Source: Actinomadura madurae | GTDB lineage: Bacteria; Actinomycetota; Actinomycetes; Streptosporangiales; Streptosporangiaceae | NCBI RefSeq assembly: GCF_900115095.1 | Contig: NZ_FOVH01000006.1 | Span: 372,001 to 436,000 of the forward strand | DNA: 64,000 bases | Reading direction: 5' to 3' | Shown here: piece after piece, positions 1 through 8,356 of the stretch | Layout of the letters: each line of letters starts with the position of its first letter | Numbering within the stretch: position 1 is the first letter of the stretch | Position numbers and translations under genes: made by a program | The notes under the pieces: generated by a model | The model's database searches: none | Seen by the model: only the letters and a program-made list of their open reading frames with translations | What the model was told of the DNA's origin: nothing

Positions 1-117
1 GACGCCGGCGGCCTGCCCGCGGTGATCCCCGAGTTCACCGGGCGCGCCTGGATCACCGGGACCGCCACCTACCTGCTCGATCCCGACGACCCGTTCCCCG
101 AGGGCTTCGTCCTCTGA
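1..117 (+). CDS. Proline racemase / hydroxyproline epimerase family protein, C-terminal end (partial)
   Basis: Only the last 38 codons are present, running from the window edge to a TGA. The tail contains the stretch PEFTGRAWITGTATYLLDP, which matches the conserved C-terminus of the proline racemase / 4-hydroxyproline 2-epimerase / trans-3-hydroxyproline dehydratase family as I know it. Catalytic cysteines and the start lie outside the window, so the reaction cannot be assigned. It converges on the aldehyde dehydrogenase gene, with 3 bp between the stop codons. An aldehyde dehydrogenase would fit the last step of hydroxyproline catabolism (2-oxoglutarate semialdehyde oxidation), but that link is inference. 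Confidence 0.75.
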   Translation, partial: DAGGLPAVIPEFTGRAWITGTATYLLDPDDPFPEGFVL

Positions 118-120
118 GGG

Positions 121-1500
121 TCAGCCTTCCCAGACGGTCTTGGCGTTGCAGAAGGCGCGCAGGCCGTCCGCCGACAGCTCGCGGCCGTAGCCGGAGCGCT
201 TGACCCCGCCGAACGGCAGCTCGGGGTAGGACGTCACCATCCCGTTGATGAAGACCTGGCCCGCGTCCAGTTCCCGGACGAACCGGTCCCGCTCGATGTC
301 GTCGCGCGTCCACGCGTTCGAGCCGAGCCCGAACCCGGTCGCGTTCGCGACCTCCACCGCCTCCGACACCCCGCGGACGCGGAACAGCGACGCGACCGGC
401 CCGAAGACCTCCTCGTGGTACATCCGCATCTCGGGCGTCACCCCGGAGACCACGGTCGGCGGGTAGAACCAGCCCGGACCGTCCGGGCGCTCGCCGCCGC
501 ACAGCACCGTCGCGCCCTTGGCCACCGCGTCGGCCACCAGTTCCTCGACCTCGGCGCGCCCCTCCTCGCTGACCAGCGGGCCGACGTCGGTGGAGCCGTC
601 CATCGGGTCGCCGACCCGCTTCGCCCGCATGTGCTCCACGAAGCGCCGCTCGAACTCGTCCGCGCAGCCGATGTCGGCGATGAACCGCTTCGCGGAGATG
701 CAGCTCTGCCCGTTGTTGAGGCAGCGGGACTCCGCCGCCGTTCGCGCCGCGGCCTCGATGTCGGCGGACGGCATCACCACGAACGGGTCGCTGCCGCCGA
801 GCTCCAGCACCGTCGGCTTGATCTCGTCCCCGGCGATGGCCGCGACGGACCGCCCCGCGGGCTCGCTGCCGGTGAGCGTCGCCGCCTTCATCCGCGGGTC
901 CCGCAGCACCCGCTCGACCTCGGACGACCCGATCAGCAGGGTCTGGAAGGCGCCCTCGGGGAACCCGGCCCGGCGGAACAGGTCCTCCAGGAACAGCGCC
1001 GTCTGGGGCACGTTCGAGGAGTGCTTCAGCAGCCCCACGTTCCCCGCCATCAGGCCGGGGGCGGCGAACCTGACCACCTGCCAGAGCGGAAAGTTCCACG
1101 GCATGATCGCCAGTACCGGCCCGAGCGGCTGGTAGCGGACGTAGGCGTCCCGCGCGCCCACCTCCCGCGCCTCGGCGGGACGCCGGTCGGCGAGGAACTC
1201 CGCCGCGTGCCCGGCGTAGAACCTGCACGCCTTCGCGCACTTGCGCACCTCGGCGACGGCGGCCTTCAGCGTCTTGCCCATCTCCGTGGTGAGCATGGCG
1301 CCGATCTGGTCGGCCTCCCGGTCCAGGATGTCCGCCGCCGCGTTCATCCACTCCGCCCGCTGCTCCAGCCGCGTCGTGCGGTAGGAGGCGAACGTCTCCG
1401 CCGCCCGCGCGATGCGCCGGTCGACCTCCTCGTCGGCCAGCGCGTCGAAGGTCTTCTCGACCTCACCCGTCGCCGGGTTGGTCGTGGCGATCGTCGTCAT
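121..1500 (-). CDS. NAD(P)-dependent aldehyde dehydrogenase, succinate-semialdehyde dehydrogenase-like
   Basis: This 459-residue protein is a full-length aldehyde dehydrogenase of the GabD1 type, which oxidises semialdehydes such as succinate semialdehyde to the acid with NAD(P). Visible landmarks are the nucleotide-binding segment around MPWNFPLW (residues 133-140), the general-base Glu233 in LELGGSDPF and the catalytic Cys267 in NNGQSCISAKRF. The length is typical of the short GabD1 branch (about 455-460 residues). The ATG start is preceded by a GGAG about 8 bases upstream. The neighbouring racemase-family gene ends 3 bp away and converges on it. The substrate could also be 2-oxoglutarate semialdehyde if the two genes act together. 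Confidence 0.9.
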   Translation of the reverse strand: MTTIATTNPATGEVEKTFDALADEEVDRRIARAAETFASYRTTRLEQRAEWMNAAADILDREADQIGAMLTTEMGKTLKAAVAEVRKCAKACRFYAGHAAEFLADRRPAEAREVGARDAYVRYQPLGPVLAIMPWNFPLWQVVRFAAPGLMAGNVGLLKHSSNVPQTALFLEDLFRRAGFPEGAFQTLLIGSSEVERVLRDPRMKAATLTGSEPAGRSVAAIAGDEIKPTVLELGGSDPFVVMPSADIEAAARTAAESRCLNNGQSCISAKRFIADIGCADEFERRFVEHMRAKRVGDPMDGSTDVGPLVSEEGRAEVEELVADAVAKGATVLCGGERPDGPGWFYPPTVVSGVTPEMRMYHEEVFGPVASLFRVRGVSEAVEVANATGFGLGSNAWTRDDIERDRFVRELDAGQVFINGMVTSYPELPFGGVKRSGYGRELSADGLRAFCNAKTVWEG

Positions 1501-1569
1501 GTCGGGATGCTCCCTGCTCGTCCTCCTGTTCTCGGGGGACGTGCCCGTGGCGGGCGGCAGGAAACGCCC

Positions 1570-2601
1570 TTACGCCGCGGGCCCGGCCGGGATGACGCAG
1601 ACCGGCGAGGGGACGCGCAGGGGTGTCCCGGCGGGCGCCGGGACACCGTCCGGGCCGATCCGGAACGTCGCGATCGTGTCGCTCCGCTCGTTGGCGACGT
1701 GCATCCACTCGCCGTCCACGTACAGGTCGCGCGGCCAGTGCCCGCCGGACGGGACGTCGGCGATCGGCTTGAGCGCCGCGCCGCCGTCCAGCACGCGGTG
1801 GGCGGTGACGACGTCCGTGCCGCGCATGGAGGTGTAGGCGTATCGGCCGCCCGCCCCGAGTCTGATCGCCGCGCCCTGGGCGGGATCGCCCGCCGGATCC
1901 GCCGTCGCGGGCGACTCGGCCACGAGCTCCAGCCGCGCGTACCCGTCCACCGGCCGCAAGACCAGCACGGACGGGACCAGTTCGGCGAGCACGTGCACGC
2001 TGCCGCCCGGATGGACGACCAGGTGCCTCGGCCCGTGCCCGGCCGGCACGGGCGTCTCCCCGACGAGGCGCAGCGCGCCGTCCTCGATCCGGAAGGAGCG
2101 GATGAGGTCGGCTCCCAGGTCGGTCGTGAGGACGGTCCCGTCCGGGGCGTGCACCGACGCGTGCGCGTGCGGGCCTTCCTGGCGATCGGTCCGGGGCCCG
2201 GTTCCCTGCCCCTCCGCCACCGCGGGGTCGCCGGTGAAGCCTCCGTCCCGGCCCAGCGGGACGGCCCGCACCGTCCCGGAGCCGTAGTCGGCGACCAGCA
2301 GATGCCCGGCGTCCGGTGCCACGGACAGGTGGCACGGCAGCGCCCCCGCCCGGCGTGTCCCGATCTCCCGCAGCTCTGAGCCCGCCACCTCGTAGGCGAG
2401 GACCCCGCCCTGCTCCTCCTCCCGCACGGCGTAGAGGACGTTCCCGGAGGGATGGGCGGCCAGGTACGACGGGCACACGGCCTCGGTCCGGAGTTCCGGC
2501 CCCTCCAGCGTCCCGTCCGCCCGCCGGGTCACCCGGTAGATCCCGGCGCCCCGACCGGCCTCACCGGTGTACGTGCCCACCCAGAACGCCCGCTCGCTCA
2601 C
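1570..2601 (-). CDS. Lactonase family beta-propeller protein (6-phosphogluconolactonase-like)
   Basis: The 343-residue protein starts MSERAFWVGTYTGE, the usual opening of the seven-bladed propeller lactonase family (PF10282) that includes E. coli YbhE/Pgl and fungal carboxy-cis,cis-muconate cyclase. Further family-like blade motifs are YLAAHPSGNVLYAVRE (about residues 46-61), PRHLVVHPGG, and the closing PSPVCVIP. There is no signal peptide, so it is probably cytoplasmic. Family members hydrolyse 6-phosphogluconolactone or act on other lactones, and the sequence alone does not tell which. It lies on the same strand as the aldehyde dehydrogenase, 69 bp upstream of it, so the two may be cotranscribed. 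Confidence 0.85.
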   Translation of the reverse strand: MSERAFWVGTYTGEAGRGAGIYRVTRRADGTLEGPELRTEAVCPSYLAAHPSGNVLYAVREEEQGGVLAYEVAGSELREIGTRRAGALPCHLSVAPDAGHLLVADYGSGTVRAVPLGRDGGFTGDPAVAEGQGTGPRTDRQEGPHAHASVHAPDGTVLTTDLGADLIRSFRIEDGALRLVGETPVPAGHGPRHLVVHPGGSVHVLAELVPSVLVLRPVDGYARLELVAESPATADPAGDPAQGAAIRLGAGGRYAYTSMRGTDVVTAHRVLDGGAALKPIADVPSGGHWPRDLYVDGEWMHVANERSDTIATFRIGPDGVPAPAGTPLRVPSPVCVIPAGPAA

Positions 2602-2691
2602 CCCGGGACTCCCTCCTCACGCGATCCACCGCCCCTGGTGAGGCGGCCAAGACCGAGCCTAGTCCCGTCGCCGTTCGGCGCCGGTGAGCGG

Positions 2692-3681
2692 TCAGGACCG
2701 CGCGGCGAGGCGGGCGCGCAGCTCGGCGGCGCTGTCGAGGACGGATCGCCATTCGTCGTCTTCGGCGTCGACCTGCCGGTGCGCGGTGAAGTACGGGTTC
2801 AGTTCGACCTCCCGGTCCCCGGCGTGCCGGCGGACGGTCTCCAGCATCCGCGGCACGGGGTCTTCCCCGCGCCGGCGGCCGAGCGTGGAGACCACCTCGT
2901 CGAGGGCGGCGACCGGGTCGCGGGCCGGGACGGTGACCGCGCCCTCGCAGCGGGCGAGCTGCTCCTCGTACCGGTCCTCCCAGAACTCCACGCGCCATCC
3001 CGGCCACAGCTCCTCCAGGGCGGGGACCAGCCCCGTGCAGGACGCGCCCACCCAGGCGCCCGCCGTGCGAGCGGGCACGTCCACATGGAGCCCGCTGACC
3101 GGCACGGTCCCCAGATCCCGCCGCGGAAGCCCGCCGGCGGGCGGCCGGTCCGCCAGGCCCGGTCCCTGCCAGGCCGTGTGGAGCTCCCAGTACAGCGGGT
3201 AGACGGTGATCCCCTCCGCCGTCCGGACCGTGAGCAGGTGATGCATGTCGTCCGGGTCCGTCTCGGTCTCTTCCGGGACGGCGCGCTCGTCCCGGTCCGG
3301 GCTGCGGACCAGCGACCGGTCGAACCCGGCCGCCGCGGCGAGATCGCCGATGCCGTCGTAGGCCCACCGCACCGTCCAACCGGGCCAAGTCAGGCCGAGC
3401 AGTGCCAGGAAGGCCCGCTTGCACGGGATCTCCAGCATCAGCTGGTCGCCGTAGAACACCAGCCGGCGGGCCGTGTGGTCGACGACCGCGCCGCCCTCGG
3501 CCCAGCGGTCGTCCAGCCAGTCGCGGGCCGGGTCGGCGCAGCGGTGCTGTGCGGCGATGAACCGCCTCGCCGCCTCCGGGCCCGCGACCAGCGCGGAGCA
3601 CACCCCGTCCGCGCCCCAGTGGGAGTAGTGCAGGCTCAGGCCGTCCGCGTCGATCAGGACGTAGTTCGCGCGAGCTCCCAT
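2692..3681 (-). CDS. Conserved hypothetical protein with an internal duplication
   Basis: I do not recognise the function of this 329-residue protein. It starts MGARANYVLIDADGLSLHYS and is rich in Trp, Asp and Arg, with no signal peptide or membrane segment. Two stretches look like copies of one unit: TWPGWTVRWAYDGIGDLA near residues 112-130 and LWPGWRVEFWEDRYEEQLA near 227-245. Both follow a helical ALxxL-type segment. This suggests two repeated domains. Codon usage is the same as in its neighbours, so it is a real resident gene. It lies between the lactonase gene (90 bp downstream) and tesB (24 bp upstream) on the same strand. Confidence 0.75.
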   Translation of the reverse strand: MGARANYVLIDADGLSLHYSHWGADGVCSALVAGPEAARRFIAAQHRCADPARDWLDDRWAEGGAVVDHTARRLVFYGDQLMLEIPCKRAFLALLGLTWPGWTVRWAYDGIGDLAAAAGFDRSLVRSPDRDERAVPEETETDPDDMHHLLTVRTAEGITVYPLYWELHTAWQGPGLADRPPAGGLPRRDLGTVPVSGLHVDVPARTAGAWVGASCTGLVPALEELWPGWRVEFWEDRYEEQLARCEGAVTVPARDPVAALDEVVSTLGRRRGEDPVPRMLETVRRHAGDREVELNPYFTAHRQVDAEDDEWRSVLDSAAELRARLAARS

Positions 3682-3705
3682 GGACCGGGACTCTAGTCCG
3701 CGACC

Positions 3706-4512
3706 CTAGCCCGATGCCGGGCGCAGGAGCGCCTCCTGGGCGATCGATGCCAGGAGCGTCCCGTCCTCGGTGTGGAGGGTGCCGCGTGCCAGGCCGCGGG
3801 CGCCGTGGTTCGTGACCGGGTCCACCGAGTACAGCAGCCACCGGTCGGCGCGCGGCGGCCGGTGGAACCACAGCGCGTGGTCGAGCGTGACCGCGGTCGC
3901 GAGGCGGCGCGGCGAGCCGGGGGCGCGGGCGCTGCTGACGACGCCCATGTCCGACAGGTAGGCGATGACGCAGGCGTGCAGCGCGGGATCGTCGCCGACC
4001 GGGGCCGCCATCCTGATCCAGTACGGGTGCGCGATCGGGAACTCGCCCTCCCCGGGCGGGTTCACCACCCGGATCTCGAACCCGGCCGGGTGCCGGAAGA
4101 ACGCCGGCGGCTCCGCCTCGGGCACCCCCTGCGGGCCGGGCGTGCCGGACGGCGGGGCGGCCTGCCAGTCGAACCCGGCCTCGGGGTCGTGGAAGGAGGC
4201 GATCAGCTCCAGGATCGGTTTGCCGCCCTGGCTCGCGGTCACGTGCCGGGTCGAGAACGAGCGGCCGTCGCGGGTGCGGGCCACCTCGAAGGTCAGCGGC
4301 TCGTCCGGCGTCCCCGGGCGGATGAAGTAGGCGTGCATCGAGTGCGGCGGGCGCCCGCCGGCCGTCAGGCACGCGGCGCGCAGGCCCTGCCCGGCGACCT
4401 GCCCGCCGAACAGCCGGGGCCGGCCCACCGGCGGCGACGTGGCCATGAACGAGTCCTCGCCGAGCGGCGCGAGGTCGAACATGCTCGTGATGCCGTGCGG
4501 GGCGTCGCTCAT
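3706..4512 (-). CDS. tesB: Acyl-CoA thioesterase II (TesB type)
   Basis: This 268-residue double-hotdog thioesterase hydrolyses acyl-CoA to free fatty acid and CoA in the cytoplasm. Family landmarks are [15 protein letters not shown] near residues 33-47, [11 protein letters not shown] near 60-70, SFSTRHVTA near 86-94, and [12 protein letters not shown] near 213-224, which carries the Asp of the catalytic triad known from E. coli TesB. The length is slightly shorter than the 286 residues of the E. coli enzyme. It is the first gene of a minus-strand run (tesB, unknown gene, lactonase, aldehyde dehydrogenase), divergent from pgi across a 195-bp gap. Confidence 0.92.
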   Translation of the reverse strand: MSDAPHGITSMFDLAPLGEDSFMATSPPVGRPRLFGGQVAGQGLRAACLTAGGRPPHSMHAYFIRPGTPDEPLTFEVARTRDGRSFSTRHVTASQGGKPILELIASFHDPEAGFDWQAAPPSGTPGPQGVPEAEPPAFFRHPAGFEIRVVNPPGEGEFPIAHPYWIRMAAPVGDDPALHACVIAYLSDMGVVSSARAPGSPRRLATAVTLDHALWFHRPPRADRWLLYSVDPVTNHGARGLARGTLHTEDGTLLASIAQEALLRPASG

Positions 4513-4631
4513 CCCGGAAAACCTCCTGCCAGCCTGCGGGCGACCCTACTCGCGGGCCGTGCGGGCCCCGGCGGCCGGGGCGGATCCCCGCGGCGCCGCG
4601 GACGCCCTGATACGGTCACGCGCGGTCCGCC

Positions 4632-4637
4632 TATGAT
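4632..4637 (+). promoter_or_regulatory. Possible -10 element (TATGAT) upstream of pgi
   Basis: TATGAT stands out in an otherwise GC-rich 195-bp gap between the divergent tesB and pgi genes, 70 bp before the pgi start. No convincing -35 hexamer is visible at the usual spacing, so this is only a candidate. I see nothing else in the gap. Confidence 0.35.
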
Positions 4638-4707
4638 CGCCGGATGGGGAACGGCGGGGTGCCCGGGGGACGTTCGGCGCTCGCCCCGCGAGGAGATGAG
4701 AGAGGCA

Positions 4708-6375
4708 ATGGCTGATATCACCGAGTCGCCCGAATGGTCCGCGCTGGCCGAGCACCAGGCGGCGCTCGCGGGACGGCACCTGCGCGAGCTGTTCGCGGAC
4801 GATCCGGGGCGCGCCGCCCGGATGGCCGTGACCGCGGGGGACCTGTACCTGGACTACTCCAAGCACCGGGTCACCGACGAGACGCTGAGGCTGCTCACCG
4901 CGCTCGCCGAGCGCGCGGGGCTGCGCGCCCGGATCGAGGCGATGTTCACCGGGGAGCACATCAACGTCAGCGAGGACCGCGCCGTCCTGCACACCGCGCT
5001 GCGCCTGCCGCCCGGCGAGGCCCTGACGGTGGACGGCCAGGACGTCGCCGGCGACGTGCACGCCGTCCTGGACAAGATGGCCGACTTCGCGGGCCGCGTG
5101 CGCTCGGGGGAGTGGACGGGCTTCACCGGCAAGCGCATCACCACCGTCGTCAACATCGGCATCGGCGGCTCCGACCTCGGCCCCGCGATGGCCTACGAGG
5201 CCCTGCACGACTTCGCGGGTCTCCCCGACCAACCGACCCCGACCGACCGCCTCGGCGCCGGGATCGCCTGCCGGTTCGTCTCCAACATCGACCCGGCCGA
5301 CATCCTCGGCAAGCTCTCCGGCCTCGACCCCGAGCAGACGCTGTTCGTCATCAGCTCCAAGACGTTCGGGACGCTGGAGACCCTCACCAACGCCAAGGTC
5401 GCGCGGCAGTGGCTCGTCGAGCGGCTCGGCGACGACAAGGCCGTCTCCCGGCACTTCGTCGCCGTCTCCACCAACGCCGAGCGGGTCGCCGGCTTCGGCA
5501 TCGACACAGCCAACATGTTCGGCTTCTGGGACTGGGTCGGCGGGCGGTACTCCTTCGACGGCGCCATCGGCCTCTCCCTGATGATCGCCATCGGCGGCGA
5601 GGCGTTCCGGGAGATGCTCGCCGGGTTCCGCGAGATCGACGAGCACTTCCGCGGCGCGCCGTTCGAGGCGAACATGCCCGTCCTGATGGGCCTGCTCGGC
5701 GTCTGGTACACCGACTTCTTCGGTGCCCAGACCCGGGCCGTCCTGCCGTACAGCCAGCGCCTGTCCCGGTTCCCCGCCTACCTCCAGCAGCTCACCATGG
5801 AGTCCAACGGCAAGTCGGTGCGGGCCGACGGCGCGCCCGTCGTCGCGCAGACCGGCGAGATCTTCTGGGGCGAGCCCGGCACCAACGGCCAGCACGCCTT
5901 CTACCAGCTGCTGCACCAGGGCACCCGGCTCGTCCCCGCCGACTTCATCGGCTTCGCCGAGCCGTTCGAGGACCGCGCCGGCATGCACGACCTGCTCACC
6001 GCGAACCTGCTCGCGCAGACGTCGGCGCTCGCGTTCGGCAAGACCGCCGAGGAGATCGCCGCCGAGGGCACGCCGGCCGCGGTGGTCCCGCACAAGGTGA
6101 TGCCGGGCAACCGCCCGACCAGCACGATCCTCGCGCCGAAGCTGACCCCGAAGACGCTCGGGTCGCTCGTCGCGCTCTACGAGCACGTCGTGTTCGTGGA
6201 GGGGACGGTCTGGGGCATCGACTCCTTCGACCAGTGGGGCGTCGAGCTCGGCAAGGTCATGGCGATGGACCTGGCCCCCGCGCTCACCTCGGACGAGCCG
6301 CCCGCGCAGGCGCCCGACCCGTCCACGGCCGAGCTCGTCCGCCGGTACCGGTCGCTGCGGGGCCGCCGCGCCTGA
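4708..6375 (+). CDS. pgi: Glucose-6-phosphate isomerase
   Basis: The 555-residue enzyme interconverts glucose 6-phosphate and fructose 6-phosphate in glycolysis and gluconeogenesis. Visible signatures are [20 protein letters not shown] (sugar-phosphate binding), [35 protein letters not shown], the glutamate-bearing [20 protein letters not shown], and [11 protein letters not shown] near the C-terminus with its catalytic Lys. The length matches the family. The chosen ATG encodes [10 protein letters not shown]. An in-frame ATG at 4696 (MREAMADI) is too close to the AGGAG at 4691-4695 to use it, whereas that AGGAG lies 12 bases before 4708. A strong hairpin follows the stop codon. Confidence 0.95.
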   Translation: MADITESPEWSALAEHQAALAGRHLRELFADDPGRAARMAVTAGDLYLDYSKHRVTDETLRLLTALAERAGLRARIEAMFTGEHINVSEDRAVLHTALRLPPGEALTVDGQDVAGDVHAVLDKMADFAGRVRSGEWTGFTGKRITTVVNIGIGGSDLGPAMAYEALHDFAGLPDQPTPTDRLGAGIACRFVSNIDPADILGKLSGLDPEQTLFVISSKTFGTLETLTNAKVARQWLVERLGDDKAVSRHFVAVSTNAERVAGFGIDTANMFGFWDWVGGRYSFDGAIGLSLMIAIGGEAFREMLAGFREIDEHFRGAPFEANMPVLMGLLGVWYTDFFGAQTRAVLPYSQRLSRFPAYLQQLTMESNGKSVRADGAPVVAQTGEIFWGEPGTNGQHAFYQLLHQGTRLVPADFIGFAEPFEDRAGMHDLLTANLLAQTSALAFGKTAEEIAAEGTPAAVVPHKVMPGNRPTSTILAPKLTPKTLGSLVALYEHVVFVEGTVWGIDSFDQWGVELGKVMAMDLAPALTSDEPPAQAPDPSTAELVRRYRSLRGRRA

Positions 6376-6440
6376 CCCCGCCGTGCCTGACCCCGCCGCT
6401 CCTCACCAGGCCGCGCCTGATTCCGCGGGGACGGACGGGA

Positions 6441-6471
6441 ACGGGCCCGCCGGCCGCGCCGGCGGGCCCGT
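6441..6471. terminator. Strong hairpin terminator between pgi and the EF-hand gene
   Basis: A perfect 14-bp stem (ACGGGCCCGCCGGC and its complement) closes a 3-nt loop, 65 bases after the pgi stop. There is no T-run, as is usual in actinomycetes. It sits between convergent genes and could stop transcription from both sides. Confidence 0.75.
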
Positions 6472-6485
6472 CGTCTTCGGCGTGA

Positions 6486-6743
6486 TCAGGCGCGCGCGCC
6501 GGGCAGCGGGCCCTCGGCCCAGCCCTGGGAGTCCAGGATCGCGCGGAACTCCTCGTAGGAGATGAACCCGTCGAGGTTGCCGTCCGCCTTCTCGAACCTG
6601 TCCTGCGTCTCGGCACGCGTCCAGGCGAGCCCCAGCTCGTCCAGGACGAGCGTGAACTCCATCAGGTCGAGCTTCTGATCGCCGCCGAGGTCCGCGCGCG
6701 TGAACACGGCTAGAAGGTCGTCCCCGGTCGGTCTGGTCGTCAT
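6486..6743 (-). CDS. EF-hand calcium-binding protein (calerythrin-like)
   Basis: This small acidic protein of 85 residues has two EF-hands. The second loop (about residues 54-65, DGNLDGFISYEE) has canonical D, N, D, G, I and E positions. The first (DLGGDQKLDLME, about 18-29) is looser. Family members buffer or sense calcium in the cytosol. The ATG at 6743 has GAGGAG five bases upstream. A longer reading to 6806 has no ribosome-binding site. It converges on pgi, and the terminator hairpin lies between them. What it controls is unknown. Confidence 0.85.
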   Translation of the reverse strand: MTTRPTGDDLLAVFTRADLGGDQKLDLMEFTLVLDELGLAWTRAETQDRFEKADGNLDGFISYEEFRAILDSQGWAEGPLPGARA

Positions 6744-6843
6744 CTCGCTCCTCGTTCCGGTCCGATGTAAACCTCGCATCCTGTCATAGGGGACGAGCCG
6801 GACCATAATGAGAAACGCCGTGGGGCCGGGCGGGGTTCCCCGG

Positions 6844-7581
6844 CTAGCCGTCCCCGGCCAGCTCGGGGACGCGGTGCCGGTAGCGCTCCAGCAGCGCGGC
6901 GTTCGCCTCGTCGCCGCCGGGGACGTTCGCGCTCGTCCAGCGCGGCAGGTCCACCCCGCGCGCCGCGGCGAGGTCGTCGAGCTCGGCCAGCACCCGCGAC
7001 CACGCGTACGCGGCGAGGATGGTGGAGACCGCCGCCGTCCGCGGCGCCGCCGCCGGGTGCAGCACGTCGCCGGGCGGGACGCGCGTGTCCAGCACGATCG
7101 CCGCGTGGTCGGCGAGCGCCGTGCCCGCCCGCGCCTGCGCGCCGCGCGACGCAGGCGCCGACGTCACCGCGACGACCGGCACCCGCCGCGCCGCGCACTC
7201 CTGCGCGACCTCCACCGGGTACGGGTTGCGGCCGCTGGTGGAGAAGACGACCGCCACGTCGGGCGGGGCGGGCGCCGCCTTCTCGACCACCGCGCGCCCC
7301 ACCCCGGCCCGCCGCTCCGCGCGGGTGCTGCGCACGGCGTGGTCGAGGGGGAACACGGCCGGGTCCCAGATCGGGCGGACGGCGGCCAGCCCGCCCGCCC
7401 GGTAGAACGTCTCGAACACCATCGCCAGGGAGTGCCCGGCCCCGGCGACGTGCACGATCCCGTCCGCCTCGACCGACCCCAGGATCAGGGCGGCGGCGTC
7501 ACCGGCCGCCTTCCCCGCGGCGGCGTCGAGCTCGTCCAGCAGGTGCCGCACCCGGTCGGGGAACCGCGGCGGGTCAGTCAT
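6844..7581 (-). CDS. SIS-domain sugar isomerase family protein
   Basis: The 245-residue protein has a single SIS fold that binds phosphosugars. The phosphate-loop motifs are HVAGAGHSLAMVFETFYRAGG (about residues 45-65) and VVFSTSGRNPYPVEVA (about 117-132). It resembles the UPF0309 / phosphosugar-binding group rather than GmhA or AgaS. It is the last gene of a minus-strand run after the PTS genes and overlaps the IIA gene by 8 bp, so it very likely isomerises or de-aminates the phosphosugar delivered by that PTS. The substrate is not known. Confidence 0.82.
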   Translation of the reverse strand: MTDPPRFPDRVRHLLDELDAAAGKAAGDAAALILGSVEADGIVHVAGAGHSLAMVFETFYRAGGLAAVRPIWDPAVFPLDHAVRSTRAERRAGVGRAVVEKAAPAPPDVAVVFSTSGRNPYPVEVAQECAARRVPVVAVTSAPASRGAQARAGTALADHAAIVLDTRVPPGDVLHPAAAPRTAAVSTILAAYAWSRVLAELDDLAAARGVDLPRWTSANVPGGDEANAALLERYRHRVPELAGDG

Positions 7582-8020
7582 CGGGGAGGGCCTCCTTCAG
7601 GTCGCGGGCCAGGCCGTCCTCGCCGGACGCCGCGCGGAGCCGGTCGGCCAGGCCGCCGGACAGCGCGCGCGCCAGCGCGGACAGGGTGCCGACGTGCGCG
7701 TCCGCGTCGGGGGTGCAGAACGCGAGCAGCAGGTCGACCGGGTCGTTGTCAGGATGGCCGAACCCGACCGGCGCCGCCAGCCGGGTCACCCCGACGCCGA
7801 CGGCGAGCCCGCCCTCCTCGGGGCGGGCGTGGACGAGCGCGAGCCCCTTGGCCAGCACGATGTACGGGCCGTTCTCCTCGACGACCCGCACGCACGCCTC
7901 CGGGTAGCCCTCGCCCGCCGCGCCCGCGGCGACCAGCGCGGAGGCCGCCTTCCGGACGGCCTCCCGCCAGTCCGCCGCGGTCACGGCGTCGGCCGCCGCG
8001 AGCACCGTCACGGCAGCCAT
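7574..8020 (-). CDS. PTS sugar transporter subunit IIA (ascorbate/mannitol-fructose superfamily)
   Basis: This 148-residue EIIA domain takes a phosphoryl group from HPr and passes it to the IIB protein. The phospho-accepting His lies in LALVHARPEEGG (about residues 62-73), next to the usual acidic/aromatic stretch VEENGPYIVLAKG. The helix SALARAL follows further on. The domain stands alone as in UlaC/SgaA. It overlaps the IIB gene by 13 bp and the SIS gene by 8 bp, so all are one transcript and probably translationally coupled. General PTS genes (EI, HPr) are not in this window. Confidence 0.9.
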   Translation of the reverse strand: MAAVTVLAAADAVTAADWREAVRKAASALVAAGAAGEGYPEACVRVVEENGPYIVLAKGLALVHARPEEGGLAVGVGVTRLAAPVGFGHPDNDPVDLLLAFCTPDADAHVGTLSALARALSGGLADRLRAASGEDGLARDLKEALPDD

Positions 8021-8310
8021 CCCCGCTCGGTCAGGTGCTCCCTCAGCCGCGCCTCCAGCCCGTCCTTGTCGAGGAAGTCGCTGATCGTGATCACCACCGG
8101 GGCCAGGTCGGCGATCTCGCCGGTGTGCATGCCCTGGCCGATCACCACGTCGGGCGACATCCCGCGCGCCGTGGACACGTCGGTGTTCTCCACCCGTGCG
8201 TCCACGCCGAGCGAGCGCAGCGCGTCCTCGGCGGTCATCTTGAGCATGAGGCTGGAGCCCATGCCGACCCCGCAGACCGCGAGGACTTCCAGTTGCCGGT
8301 CCAGTGCCAT
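8008..8310 (-). CDS. PTS sugar transporter subunit IIB (lactose/ascorbate-type)
   Basis: The 100-residue protein has the IIB phospho-cysteine loop VLAVCGVGMGSSLMLKM at residues 9-25, with the active Cys at about 13. It carries the phosphoryl group from IIA to the sugar entering through IIC. The segment IGQGMHTGEI and the C-terminal helix fit the UlaB/SgaB family. The gene lies between IIC (46 bp gap) and IIA (13 bp overlap). Confidence 0.9.
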   Translation of the reverse strand: MALDRQLEVLAVCGVGMGSSLMLKMTAEDALRSLGVDARVENTDVSTARGMSPDVVIGQGMHTGEIADLAPVVITISDFLDKDGLEARLREHLTERGWLP

Positions 8311-8356
8311 GTCGGCTCTTCCTTCGTTGTCGTTCGGTCAGGCGGCGTCGGTTCGG

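Noticed and set aside
6373-6420. Short direct repeat CCTGACCCCGCCG after the pgi stop
   Set aside because: Two imperfect copies of about 13 bases in GC-rich sequence are likely slippage and have no evident role.
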